Below, piece by piece: positions 26,501-34,303 of a stretch of DNA of 64,000 nucleotides. The notes beneath the pieces are model-generated. The model was not told where the DNA came from, did no database searches, and worked only from the letters and a program-made list of their open reading frames with translations. Position 1 is the first letter of the stretch. The number at the start of each line of letters is the position of its first letter. A program made the translations under genes and the position numbers. The stretch is taken from positions 197,931 through 261,930 of the forward strand of contig NW_008705579.1 of assembly GCF_000186865.1 (NCBI RefSeq). Direction: 5' to 3'. The stretch is from Aureococcus anophagefferens. Its lineage: Eukaryota; Sar; Pelagophyceae; Pelagomonadales; Pelagomonadaceae.

Positions 26501-27523
26501 GATCGCGAGGCAGATCTCGCCGCAGTCGTCGTCGTCGTCCGCGTCGTCCGGCGACTCGTCGGCGAGCGCGTACCATTGGGGCGCCGCGGAGCCATCTTCC
26601 AAAAGCGCCGGGATCGTCCCTAGATCGACGGCGCAGCCGCCCATGTACTCCGAGCCGCTCATGTCCGCGTCCTCGACGCGCACCTTGAGCACGGCGCCGC
26701 GCGCGCCCGACGCCGGCAAGGGCACCTCGACGCACTCGCCCCATACGGGCTGCAGGTTCTTCTTGATGGTCTTCGTGCGCACGCGGACCCCATCCAAGCC
26801 CGTGCGCGCGCTCTCCCGGTCCAGCACGGCGAAGGACGCGAAGGGGTCCGAGCTCTTGCCGCCGAAGACGGCCTTGTCCATGGCTTTTAAATCTTTCGCT
26901 CGCACCGCGGCGACCTGGAGCATGTTCGGCGCGCGGTCGCCGTAGTCGTGGTGGTCCTCGCCGTCCGGGTCGTCGGGGAACCAGCGCGACGCGTTGACCT
27001 CGTTGATGGCGTCCTGCTGCTCGTCGCCCGTGGAGACGGCCAGGTTGACGCGGACCTCGACGTCGCCCGTCGCGGCCGCCATGCCGTCGAAGGGCTTCAA
27101 GGAGAGCCACTGCGCCGGCAGGAGGTGGGCCCCGCTCATCTCCCAGATGGCCTCGAGCGAGACGTGGCCCCGGCCCAGGGGCGTCGGCTTCGAGAGCATG
27201 CCGTTGTAGTCCTGGACCGTGAAGCGGACGCGCGGCAGCGGGTAGGGCACGTCGTCCCACACAAACTTCTCGCCCGTCCACTCCGGGCTCAGCGTCTTCT
27301 TCTTCACGCCCGTCTTCGCGACCTTGTCCAACGGCTTCTTCAGCGGGTTGCCCTCCGTGACGTCGACGAGCTGCACCGTGACGAAGGGGTCCGACGTGCC
27401 GCCCTTGTCCGCGGGCAGCAGGTTGCGGCCCCGCAGCACCTCGACGGTGAGCCGCCCGCTGCGCCAGACCGCCTTCTGGCCCTTCTTGGCCGCGTTGAGG
27501 TGGGCGCGGTCCCGCGTCGCCAT
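23537..27523 (-). CDS. Five-C2-domain protein with ankyrin repeats
   Basis: 1328 residues in one exon, ATG 27523 (MATRDRAHLNAAKKGQKAVW). Five C2 domains are recognisable by their opening strand and the S-D-P-F/Y core: about residues 23-140 (LTVEVLRGRNLLPADKGG...SDPFVTVQLV), 205-330 (SSDPFASFAVL), 372-540 (SSDPYVKLRLD, with a KKKKKK/acidic insertion), 590-720 (a divergent one) and 770-900 (NPFARLTMA, ending in LTVYDHDDGIDANHAYMGHA). Aspartates typical of calcium binding are present in several. A Glu/Ala-rich helix and four ankyrin repeats (about 1000-1140; SLLHVAAMTGQIEVLRML, DTPLHLAAQNGHRYACFVL, ATPLHYATKLSIIRLLL) follow, then a basic tail. The arrangement resembles ferlin or tricalbin membrane tethers, but no membrane anchor is seen. 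Confidence 0.75.
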   Translation of the reverse strand: MATRDRAHLNAAKKGQKAVWRSGRLTVEVLRGRNLLPADKGGTSDPFVTVQLVDVTEGNPLKKPLDKVAKTGVKKKTLSPEWTGEKFVWDDVPYPLPRVRFTVQDYNGMLSKPTPLGRGHVSLEAIWEMSGAHLLPAQWLSLKPFDGMAAATGDVEVRVNLAVSTGDEQQDAINEVNASRWFPDDPDGEDHHDYGDRAPNMLQVAAVRAKDLKAMDKAVFGGKSSDPFASFAVLDRESARTGLDGVRVRTKTIKKNLQPVWGECVEVPLPASGARGAVLKVRVEDADMSGSEYMGGCAVDLGTIPALLEDGSAAPQWYALADESPDDADDDDDCGEICLAIKLAYDPAHDPGEDRPFFDEEPPDARGRPPNEVRVAVCRCRDLKAADGAVNLPFKRSAASSDPYVKLRLDDGSGFVQRTKTKKKSLNPVFNETFAFELDGAAVLAKGTAKKKKKKVDAAPERPPGRRGGPKDHDRSDSDDDDEDEEAEDDGAPTQLVAEVFDWDLVGDDDFLGRATLPLGFLAEAPGTVKRAWVRLADEAGKVPLADDGESSKLGSMLLVAQCRYDASHDFDPFDHGEDAHYSSKPPNEFHVAVFKARGVPPPPKTKGVIAALGAAAASHTLRVRLEVRGPFGAPPAPVLTEPRTRAAGPVWRECRSFELETPEAYDHDSGAGLEGCALAVTLLAGESAFAKDKVLGSASLPLAELGAARPRRQFAGWLPLAPDESGDPDHPPGDVFVIAHWVHNPVLDFEPFVADAEPTILAKAPNEVRVAVVRGRNLAVTHRDAVRGVAHALHVGHRTSAGLGDGWANPFARLTMASDDPDDPECLHDVSTAVQRKSVNPIFKEVFELKLDDRRPAARASFRLTVYDHDDGIDANHAYMGHADVHLKDFADRKVHRRWLTLGDGGAVEIVVALRFNPYLDLFFDPHAAAREEAREAVRRASLHLIEVEETKRRETLRLAAEAEIMDRAAAAAAAAKAVAEEERRELLRKKFDGPVRMRTFDDQIYQDVADGDVAKVAAHLDAADARGDLRKALEERGSSRGRSLLHVAAMTGQIEVLRMLVEDYGANIGIRSLLGRDTPLHLAAQNGHRYACFVLIQYGASADLPNKFGATPLHYATKLSIIRLLLRHGARVTEEDHAGRTPLACALENDAPDESIKELDNVKAEQDREKYFASLNAEKEKQRKYDAAIAARVERMTRAAREEKIARVRNEYLGWRTGRISGNEIIIIREKRRQRALRWESLTSTKREKMNGPKDGAAPAPASSSHAVSGTTADGKTVGSTFASGFKAFTSSAWKGNSGPKQLSATQMKKVKQLNAVKRGTSESGF

Positions 27524-27662
27524 GGTCGGGCCGCGGCGCCGCCGCGGCGCGCTGCCGCCGGTTGGGGCTGCCTCGACGAGGCGCTGGCGGCACAGGCCGG
27601 TCGTGCCGTCAGCTTGGCTACAACTCGCTCAATTCCCTGCCACAAGGCCAACGGGCGGCGCG
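27524..27662. promoter_or_regulatory. Divergent intergenic region
   Basis: 139 bases between the C2/ankyrin gene start and the BIVM-like gene start; both promoters must fit here. No motif recognised. Confidence 0.3.
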
Positions 27663-28494
27663 ATGGACGCCGCACCGGCTCCCGCGCTGGACGCCGCACC
27701 GGCTCCCGCGCCGGCGCCCGACGCCGCTGCACCGACGGAGGAGTTCACCGTCGACGAGAACACGGTGGCCATGGCGCCCTTCGACAAGGACGGCGTCGAG
27801 TGCGACACGAAGGACGCGGAGGACCTCGACGTCACGCAGACGCTCCTGGGCCTCTGGGGCGGCCGGCTGCCGGGCCTCGAGGAGCGGGTCACGACCTTCG
27901 CCTGCGCCGTCGACAGCGCGCTCCTCGCGGCCTGGGTCAAGCAGCCGAGCCCCTGCTGCGCGGCCGCGGCGTTGGCCGGCGCGATGAACGCGCTCGCGCG
28001 CGTCGGCCGCCGCGACGCGCGCGCGATGCAGCCCCTGGAGATCCTGGCGACGATGCGGGGCCTGCTACGGGACACGGTGGCGAAGAAGCGGGCGAGCTTC
28101 GAGCGCAAGCTCGGCGCGGACCTCGGCCCGCTGCTCGCCGCCGTCGCGGACCGCGTCGCGCTCGACGGCAAGCGCTTCGGCGCGTCCACGAAGAAGGAGG
28201 CGGCGGCGAGCGTCACGGCCAAGTACCTGCTCGGGGCCGTGCGCGCCGAGGTCGAGGCGCGGGGCGACGCCATCGCCGCGGCCGTCGAGCGCCAGCGGAA
28301 CGTCGAGCAAGGGCTCGCGCCCGCGCCCGCGCCCGAGGCGGACGCCGCGGACGCGGACGAGCCGCCGGCGCCGGTCTTCTGCCGCCTCTGGGAGCTCTAC
28401 GAGGAGGACGCGGCGCGGAAGCGGGCCGAGGCCGAGAAGCGGCGCCTCGAGGCCGAGGCGTCCGGCGCGGCGGTCGTCGACGACGACGACGACC

Positions 28495-28528
<34 letters not shown>

Positions 28529-29589
28529 CGAGCCGCCGGAGGACGACGAGGCGGCGCCCGAGGCCGCGGCGCCGCCGGCGCCCGCCGTCGCGCCGGCCGC
28601 GGGCGCGCCGCGGCCGCCGAGCCCCGAGGCGGCCGCGCCGGCGCCCGGCGGGCCCCGGAGGCGGCGGGCCAGGGCCCCGAGCCGCAAGAAGTCGCACCTC
28701 GGCGCCGCGCGGCGCGCGGCGAAGCCCTGGGCCTGGAAGGCCGACCTCGGGGACATTTTGAAGAAGTGCGACGGCATCGCGAAGACGTGCGCGGAGCGGC
28801 CGTCGACGTGGGAATCAAATCTTCAAGCCGACTTCAATGTGCGCGTATGCGACAGTTCTGATGCAAGCACTTGAACCGTGCTTCGAGAAGTCGACGAGAG
28901 CAATCGATTCGTCCAAAAATCAGCCGAATCGACTTCGAGTTGATCGAGATAGAGAGGTTTGAAGTTTTTGCTGGACAGGGCGTTCCACCGGTTGATTTCC
29001 ACACAGGCGGCCGTCGACGGCGGCGTTCGGCAACTGGGGCCTGATCCACGCCGCGGAGCAGCTCGCGCGCGACGAGCTCTTCGACGACGTCTGGGCCGGC
29101 GACGACGCGTCGACGGCCGCGGGCGAGCCCCGGGTCGACGAGCCCGCGGCGCCGGCCGCGGGCGCCGCGGACGCCGTCGCGTTCCTGCGCCTCGACCCGG
29201 AGCCGCTCTGGGCCTGCCCCAAGGCGCCCGTGGCGACGGTCAGGGTCACGCTCTTCGCCGGCGCCGCGAAGCGCGGCTCCGCCATGGCCTGCCCGCTGCG
29301 GCGCGGCGACGGCGGCCCCGAGGTCGAGGCGCAGTGGGGGAAGCTCCACGCCGTCTTCCTCGACCCGCGGGCCTGCCTCCTCTTCCACCTCAAGAACCAC
29401 TACGCGCTCATCTACGCGCTCCGCGACTGGGTCGACACGAGCGACCCGGCGAAGCCGCGCCGCGTGCGCCAGATGCTCACCGCGCGCAAGGGCCAGCGGC
29501 CGAGCGCGTGGATCGACTGGCTCGAGGCCCGGGAGACCATGCTCAACTGGGCCGGCTACAAGATGATGGTCGTCCGCGACGCGCGCTAA
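27663..29589 (+). CDS. BIVM-like protein; intron is an introner
   Basis: Exon 1 27663-28795 and exon 2 29007-29589 give 571 residues; the 211-base intron is an introner and splicing yields ERPSTAAFGNWGLIHAAEQ. The start is an Ala/Pro-rich stretch (MDAAPAPALDAAPAPAPAPD). A globular region follows (FACAVDSALLAAWVKQPSPCCAA...), then coiled coil, a long Asp run (about residues 275-295) and an Ala/Pro linker. The C-terminal domain carries LLFHLKNHYALIYALRDW, RQMLTARKGQRPSAWIDW and MLNWAGYKMM, which I recognise as the conserved signature of basic immunoglobulin-like variable motif-containing proteins (BIVM). Their molecular role is poorly known. The stop TAA lies 3 bases from the stop of the convergent SOUL gene. 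Confidence 0.65.
28804..29006 (-). mobile_element. Introner, CTGTGTGG family, 203 bp, antisense to its host gene
   Basis: The right end GATTTCCACACAG is intact. The left end (CGACGTGGGAATC) is diverged, and its first bases match the exon beyond the right duplication. The flanking duplication is GCGGCCGT at 28796-28803 and 29007-29014, with identity extending to 13 bases, perhaps by gene conversion. The conserved core reads on the minus strand, opposite to the gene, yet the frame closes on splicing. Confidence 0.75.
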
Positions 29590-29592
29590 ATT

Positions 29593-30237
29593 TTATTGCA
29601 CGAAGACGCCGACCTCGTTGCGCCGGAGCAGGTTCGGCGTCGCGAACGGGTCGTGGTACCCGTAGGTCAGCGTCTCGCCGCCCGCGACGGGCGAGAAGGC
29701 CGACGACGCGAGCGCCGCCTCGACGCGCGCCCGCGCCGCCGCGATCTTCGCCTCCGACGGCGGCGGGCCGGAGAAGCGCACGAACGCGGCCGTGTGGCCG
29801 GGGATCGCCCGCAGCCGCACGCCCGCGTCCGTCGGCGTCGGCAGCGACCGCAGCGTCTCGTTGGCCGCCATGACGAAGCTGACCTTCGTCGCGCGTTCGC
29901 TCGTCTCCATGCGCACGGGCGCGGTCATGGCCATCGACCGCGACGACCGCTTCGAAAAGGGCCCGCCGCCGACGCGGTTCCGGCCGCCGAAGATGAAGCC
30001 CGCGCACGCGCGGAACCCGCTCCCCGTCGCCGCGCGCATGCTCTGGTCCCGGAACGTCGCCTCGACGACCGTGTAGGGCTCGTACCTGCGGATCTCGACG
30101 CCGCCGGGCAGTTGTAGTAGCGATTCGTATTTGGGCTTCTCGAGCTTCTCCGACACGCGCCAGGCGTAGAGGCCGAGCGCGTAGCGCAGCGAGACGAGCG
30201 CCGAGACGGCCCACGCGACGACGCGCACGAGCAGCAT
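29593..30237 (-). CDS. SOUL family haem-binding protein with N-terminal membrane segment
   Basis: 214 residues, ATG 30237 (MLLVRVVAWAVSALVSLRYA). A hydrophobic N-terminal helix acts as a signal or anchor. The SOUL/HBP domain follows: YESLLQLPGGVEIRRYEPY, TVVEATFRDQSM, then GGRNRVGGGPFSKRSSRSMAMTAPVRME (the family's I-x-M-T-x-P-V signature), KVSFVMAANETLRSLPTP, and VRFSGPPPSEAKIAAARARV near the end. SOUL proteins bind haem or tetrapyrroles, and in algae some are in the eyespot or plastid; location here is undecided. An in-frame extension to 30438 reads through a 53-base minisatellite and is rejected as coding. Confidence 0.8.
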   Translation of the reverse strand: MLLVRVVAWAVSALVSLRYALGLYAWRVSEKLEKPKYESLLQLPGGVEIRRYEPYTVVEATFRDQSMRAATGSGFRACAGFIFGGRNRVGGGPFSKRSSRSMAMTAPVRMETSERATKVSFVMAANETLRSLPTPTDAGVRLRAIPGHTAAFVRFSGPPPSEAKIAAARARVEAALASSAFSPVAGGETLTYGYHDPFATPNLLRRNEVGVFVQ

Positions 30238-30275
30238 CGTGAATTGGTGGTCGATGCGCTTGCGATGCGACGATG

Positions 30276-30381
30276 CTGCGACGAAGCCGATGCCGATGAC
30301 GCGTTGGTCGATGCCGCGCGATGCGAGGCTGCGACGAAGCCGATGCCGATGACGCGTTGGTCGATGCCGCGCGATGCGAGG
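30276..30381. repeat. 53-bp minisatellite upstream of the SOUL gene
   Basis: Two nearly identical 53-base units begin at 30276 and 30329 (CTGCGACGAAG...), with a partial third from 30382. They lie directly 5' of the SOUL start in the 241-base non-coding gap to the next gene (30238-30478). Confidence 0.8.
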
Positions 30382-30478
30382 CTGCGCGACGCCGACGCCG
30401 ATTGCGATGACGCGGTTCCACTTGTTGTGCAGGGGCACCCACTGTTCACTTCACTGTTCAACAAAATCTTCACTGTGA

Positions 30479-31433
30479 CTAAAAAACCTGCTCCCCGGGC
30501 TCGATGGGCGTCGCCTCGACCTCGATGACGGTGCCCTGGACGGTCCCCCCCCGCGCCAATGGCGCCATCTCGACCTGGGCCATCGGGATCGTCGCCGCGG
30601 CGACGGGCTGGCCCCGCGCGACGACCGGCGCCGCGTGGACCGGGCCGACGGGCGCGACGTGCACGCCGACCGGCGCCGCGCGCTGGCCCGCGAGCGCCTC
30701 CGTCGCCATGCGTCCCACGTGCGCGTTGAACCAGATCATCGAGAAGTTGATGAGGATGGCGACGACGCACGCCGCCGTCGCGCCCGCCATCGCGTCGGAC
30801 CATCGGTCCTTGTAGAAGTCGTTCGCGGAAGCCTCGGAGGCGAAGCCCTCGAACTCGGCCCTGCTCTTGCTGCGCTCGCCCAGGTCCTCCTCGCGGCCCG
30901 CCGGATCGATGAAGCCCTTGCGGCTCCACCAGACCTGGGTCTCGTTCGACGCGATGTCGACGCACGACGCCTTGCAGTGATTCGAGTCCTTGTAGCACTC
31001 CCAATAGTCGTCGCCGGTGCCCTGGCCGTCGCCGGACCACCAGCAGTTCGGCGCGAGCCCGAGGGCCGTCGCGGGCTCGCGCGTCGCCACCCAGGCGATC
31101 GTCAGAATGATCGAGACGAGCCTCGTCGTCGCGGCGATGTAGCACGAGTGCTGGATGGCCGTGAGCGCGCACCGGTCGTACTTGGAGCAGCAGACGGGGA
31201 GCGAGAAGCACACGATCTGGTGCACGCAGGCCCAGAAGCTCAGCTGCTGCCTAGAATACAGCGGAATCTCACGCAGGATTTCAAACACGCTGAGGCACTG
31301 CGTATGCGTACAGCATTGCCATGATCGGCAGGTTCACGCACTCGAGGATCAGCCCCAGGCCGCAATTCTTCCGCACGCGCAGGGCCAGCGGACCCAGCCC
31401 GACCATCGTGAAGTCCGTATACCCATCTGGCAT
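30479..31433 (-). CDS. Four-pass membrane protein, two exons, 40-base intron
   Basis: Exon 1 31291-31433 (MPDGYTDFTMVGLGPLALRV) and exon 2 30479-31250; 304 residues. The intron is only 40 bases (31251-31290, inferred GC...TAG), and the phases match. Membrane spans: GLILECVNLPIMAMLYAYAV (crossing toward the junction), LSFWACVHQIVCFSLPVCC, LVSIILTIAWVATRE and AACVVAILINFSMIWFNAHV. The loop between spans three and four has six or so cysteines and a sequon (CWWSGDG, DYWECYKDSNHCKASC, NET), suggesting a disulfide-rich lumenal or extracellular loop. The C-terminal 80 residues are Ala/Val/Pro-rich. Family not recognised. Confidence 0.55.
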
Positions 31434-31542
31434 AATCGCCACCGGCTCCTATCGACGCGCATTCGCGCAAACCATCGTGTTATAGAGTGTTACAATGCTA
31501 TTTAAGTCGTTGTTGAACTTGTGGGCAGCATCATCGTACACG

Positions 31543-33297
31543 ATGGGTGTGTTCAGATTGCGCGGCGACGTCGCGCTGCTGTGCTGCGCGCTCTCCTTCT
31601 GGAGCGGGCACCACGTGCACACGAACGTGGCGCTGCACGCGGCGCCGGCGCACCACGCGCTGCGGCCGCCGCGGTCCTGCGCGCCCTGCGCCAACTGCAC
31701 GGCGCCGCGGCTGCGCTGCGCCGCCTGCCCCGTGCCGGCGCCTTGTGCAGCCCCGGAGCCCTGCCCGGCGCCGTCCTGCCCGGAGCTGGCGCCCTGCGCG
31801 GCGCCGGCGCCCTGCCCGAAGCAGTGCCCCGCGCGCGAGGCGTCCGCGGCGCGCGAGGCGACGCGCAAGTGCGAGGCGCGCAAGGTCGCGGCGGCGTCGA
31901 TCCCGCGCCAGCTCGTCGGCGCCGGCGGCGAGACGCCGACGTGGCAGGACGTCTGGGTCGCGCCGAGCGCGCGGGCGCTGGCGCGCCTGCTGCCGGGCTT
32001 CGCGCCCGTGCGATTGCACAAGCGCGGCGGCGGCGCGACGCTCCTCGCCCACAAGAAGGCGCCGGCGGGCTTTAACGCCACGGGCGACGTCGCCGTCGAG
32101 CTCGCGGCGCGGGGCTGCCTGGACGTCGGCGTCGTCGTCGCGACGACGCGGAAAGACTTTTGCCTCGCCGTCGTCGAATCCGACACGTCGCCGTCGTACG
32201 TCGTGCCGCGCGTGAAGCTCGAGGGCGAGCCGAACGCGACGACGGTGCGCTTCGCGTCCAAGTACGAGACGTCCGTCTTCGGCGCGACGCCGCCCAAGGC
32301 CGTGGCCAAGTCCGCGGCCATCGCCGGCGCGCCGACGTCCGAGGCGCTGCTGCTCGGGCTCCTCGCGGACGTCGGCGCGGTCGTCGGCGCGCTGGCGCCC
32401 GTGCTCGCCAAGGTCCCCCGGGGCCCCGTCGTCGCCCTCGCCGTGAACCGCGGCGTCCTCGACATCGTCGCGAACTTCCTGTGCTCCGCGAGGCACAACG
32501 TCGAAGGCCCCGTCGCGCGCGACCGCGTCGTCGCGTTCGCCGCCGACGAAGCGACCGCGGCGGCCCTCGACGGCGCCGTCGCGGCGACCTTCTCCCACCC
32601 GGCCCTCGGCGACTTCCCCGAGCGGCCGGCGCACAAGTACGGCGACTCCGTCTTCGTGTCGATGATGTGGTTGAAGGTCGTCGCGGTCTACCTCGTGAAC
32701 CGCTGCGGCCGCGACGTGCTCTTCATGGATGCGGATGTTGTATGGCAGGCGGACCCGCTCCCGTTGCTCGCGGCCTACGGCGAGGACACGCTCTGGATGG
32801 ACGACGTCGCGCGGTCGAACCGCTACGTCCCCTACTCCGCGAACACGGGCTTCTACCTGGTCCGGGCGAACCGGCGCACGGCCCACTTCCTCTTTGCCAT
32901 GCTCACGCACTTCGACCTCATCATCGTCTGGCGGTCGCACCAGCACGTGCTCAACGCGCTCCTGCAGGAGCACGCGAGCCGCATGAACCTGGGCGTCCGC
33001 GTGCTCCCGCGGGACGACTTCCAGATCGGCGCGATCTTCCACCGGAACAAGACCTACGCCGACGAGCTCGCGCGGGGCGTCGCGCGGCCCGCGGTCTTCC
33101 ACTGGGCCTGGACCGAGGGCCGCGACGACAAGCTGCGCTTCGCGCGCGAGACGAACACGTGGCACGTCCGCGACTCGTGCGACGCGGCCGCGGTCGCCGC
33201 GCTCGCGAGCGGCGCGAAACTCCTCGCGGACTGCTGCCTCCGGCCCGAGCCCGGGCCCCTCCGCGACTTCTCCGCGACGCCGCCGCCGGCGCGGTAA
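31543..33297 (+). CDS. Type II membrane nucleotide-sugar glycosyltransferase (PF03407/GT77-like)
   Basis: 584 residues from ATG 31543 (MGVFRLRGDVALLCCALSFW); an in-frame ATG at 31495 would add 16 residues. A short hydrophobic anchor is followed by a Cys/Pro/Ala-rich stalk with about 14 cysteines (CAPCANCTAPRLRCAACP...). The catalytic domain has PVVALAVNRGVLDIVANFLC, then FVSMMWLKVVAVYLVNRCGR, the DxD metal site in DVLFMDADVVWQADPLPLL (about residue 394), and YSANTGFYLVRANRRTAHFL, HQHVLNALLQ and AVFHWAWTEG. These match the nucleotide-diphospho-sugar transferase family that includes arabinosyl-, xylosyl- and galactosyltransferases of plant and algal cell walls. It is probably a Golgi protein. 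Sugar donor unknown. Confidence 0.75.
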   Translation: MGVFRLRGDVALLCCALSFWSGHHVHTNVALHAAPAHHALRPPRSCAPCANCTAPRLRCAACPVPAPCAAPEPCPAPSCPELAPCAAPAPCPKQCPAREASAAREATRKCEARKVAAASIPRQLVGAGGETPTWQDVWVAPSARALARLLPGFAPVRLHKRGGGATLLAHKKAPAGFNATGDVAVELAARGCLDVGVVVATTRKDFCLAVVESDTSPSYVVPRVKLEGEPNATTVRFASKYETSVFGATPPKAVAKSAAIAGAPTSEALLLGLLADVGAVVGALAPVLAKVPRGPVVALAVNRGVLDIVANFLCSARHNVEGPVARDRVVAFAADEATAAALDGAVAATFSHPALGDFPERPAHKYGDSVFVSMMWLKVVAVYLVNRCGRDVLFMDADVVWQADPLPLLAAYGEDTLWMDDVARSNRYVPYSANTGFYLVRANRRTAHFLFAMLTHFDLIIVWRSHQHVLNALLQEHASRMNLGVRVLPRDDFQIGAIFHRNKTYADELARGVARPAVFHWAWTEGRDDKLRFARETNTWHVRDSCDAAAVAALASGAKLLADCCLRPEPGPLRDFSATPPPAR

Positions 33298-33325
33298 GGG
33301 TATATGTTGTGTCAAAAGCGAACGC

Positions 33326-34093
33326 TTACCACGGCTCCTCGCCGCGCCGCCGCGCGGTGTCGTCGCGCTCCGCGGCCTCGCGCTCGAGGATCTGCTGGAG
33401 CTTGTAGTGGGACGCGCACTCCTTCTTGTCCTTGCCGTCGACCTGGTCCGCGACGAGGGGCCACCGCTCCTTCGGCGGCAGGCCGAGGAGCGGCCCGAGC
33501 GCCTTCGCGAACTGCCTCTCCTGGCGCGGCGTCCACTCCTCCTTCTCCTCGTTGTCGCGCCAGGTCGGCGCCGCCTTCGGGACCTCGCCGCGCGCCGCGG
33601 CCATGGCCTCGGCGTAGGTCTGCTTCCGCGCGATCTCGGTCTTGATCGCGTCGTCGAGCCCGTCGTCGCCGCCGCCCGCGCCCCCGATGGCGAGGCCGAG
33701 GTAGATGCTGCCCAGCACGACGACGGCGCCGACGAGGACGCCGACGACGGGGAAGAGCGCCTTGACCAGCTGCGCGTTCCGCTCCTCCGCGGCGATGCGC
33801 TCCTGCTCGGCCTTGATGAACTCGTTGACCATCGTCACGGCCTCCGCGTTGTCGCAGCCCTCGCACTCGAGGCCGTTGTCGCGCATCATGTCGCGCACCT
33901 TGCGCGAGATGGGCTTCCGCGTGTCCTCGCGGCCGCCGATGCCGCTCCGGCTCTCCCACTGGTCCCGCACGCCCTGCTCGTCGCGGTCGCCGCGGCCGGC
34001 GGCGATGGCCTCGCGCAGCACCTCGTCCTCGAGCTCCTCCTGCGTCTTCGCCGCGACGACGGCCGCGGCCATCAGGAGAGCTAGCACGCGCAT
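33326..34093 (-). CDS. ER membrane protein with a C-terminal SANT/Myb domain
   Basis: 255 residues, ATG 34093. Signal peptide MRVLALLMAAAVVAAKTQEE; a lumenal helical region with one Cys pair (LECEGC); one membrane span (ALFPVVGVLVGAVVVLGSIYLGLAI, about residues 113-138); then a cytosolic tail. Residues about 185-235 form a SANT domain: EEWTPRQERQFAKAL, PKERWPLVADQVDGKDKKEC and ASHYKLQQI, the W...W spacing seen in the ribosome-associated SANT domains of DNAJC1/DNAJC2. DNAJC1 (ERdj1) is an ER transmembrane J-protein with cytosolic SANT domains; here no J domain (HPD) is present. A ribosome-linked or chaperone-related role is inference. Confidence 0.6.
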   Translation of the reverse strand: MRVLALLMAAAVVAAKTQEELEDEVLREAIAAGRGDRDEQGVRDQWESRSGIGGREDTRKPISRKVRDMMRDNGLECEGCDNAEAVTMVNEFIKAEQERIAAEERNAQLVKALFPVVGVLVGAVVVLGSIYLGLAIGGAGGGDDGLDDAIKTEIARKQTYAEAMAAARGEVPKAAPTWRDNEEKEEWTPRQERQFAKALGPLLGLPPKERWPLVADQVDGKDKKECASHYKLQQILEREAAERDDTARRRGEEPW

Positions 34094-34303
34094 GGCTGCG
34101 ACGCGCAGGCGCAGGCGACGATGCCGGTGGCGGCGCAGGCGACGATGTCGATGCTGAGCCGCACCATCCCCAGCCCCAAGCCGAGCCTGCCGTCACCTTC
34201 GGCGTCCGGTGCTGTGGCTCTCGCGCCGCGGCCGGCTCAGTGGCGAGGCGAAGCGAGCCACCTCGCCATGGGACTGCACCATCCCCTCGTTGAGGCCCGC
34301 GCA

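Noticed and set aside
30276..30381. CRISPR-like regular repeats
   Set aside because: Tandem units without spacers in a eukaryotic promoter region; a minisatellite. No CRISPR array or cas gene occurs in the window.
30238..30442. N-terminal extension of the SOUL protein
   Set aside because: It would translate the 53-base minisatellite, whereas ATG 30237 gives a good membrane signal.
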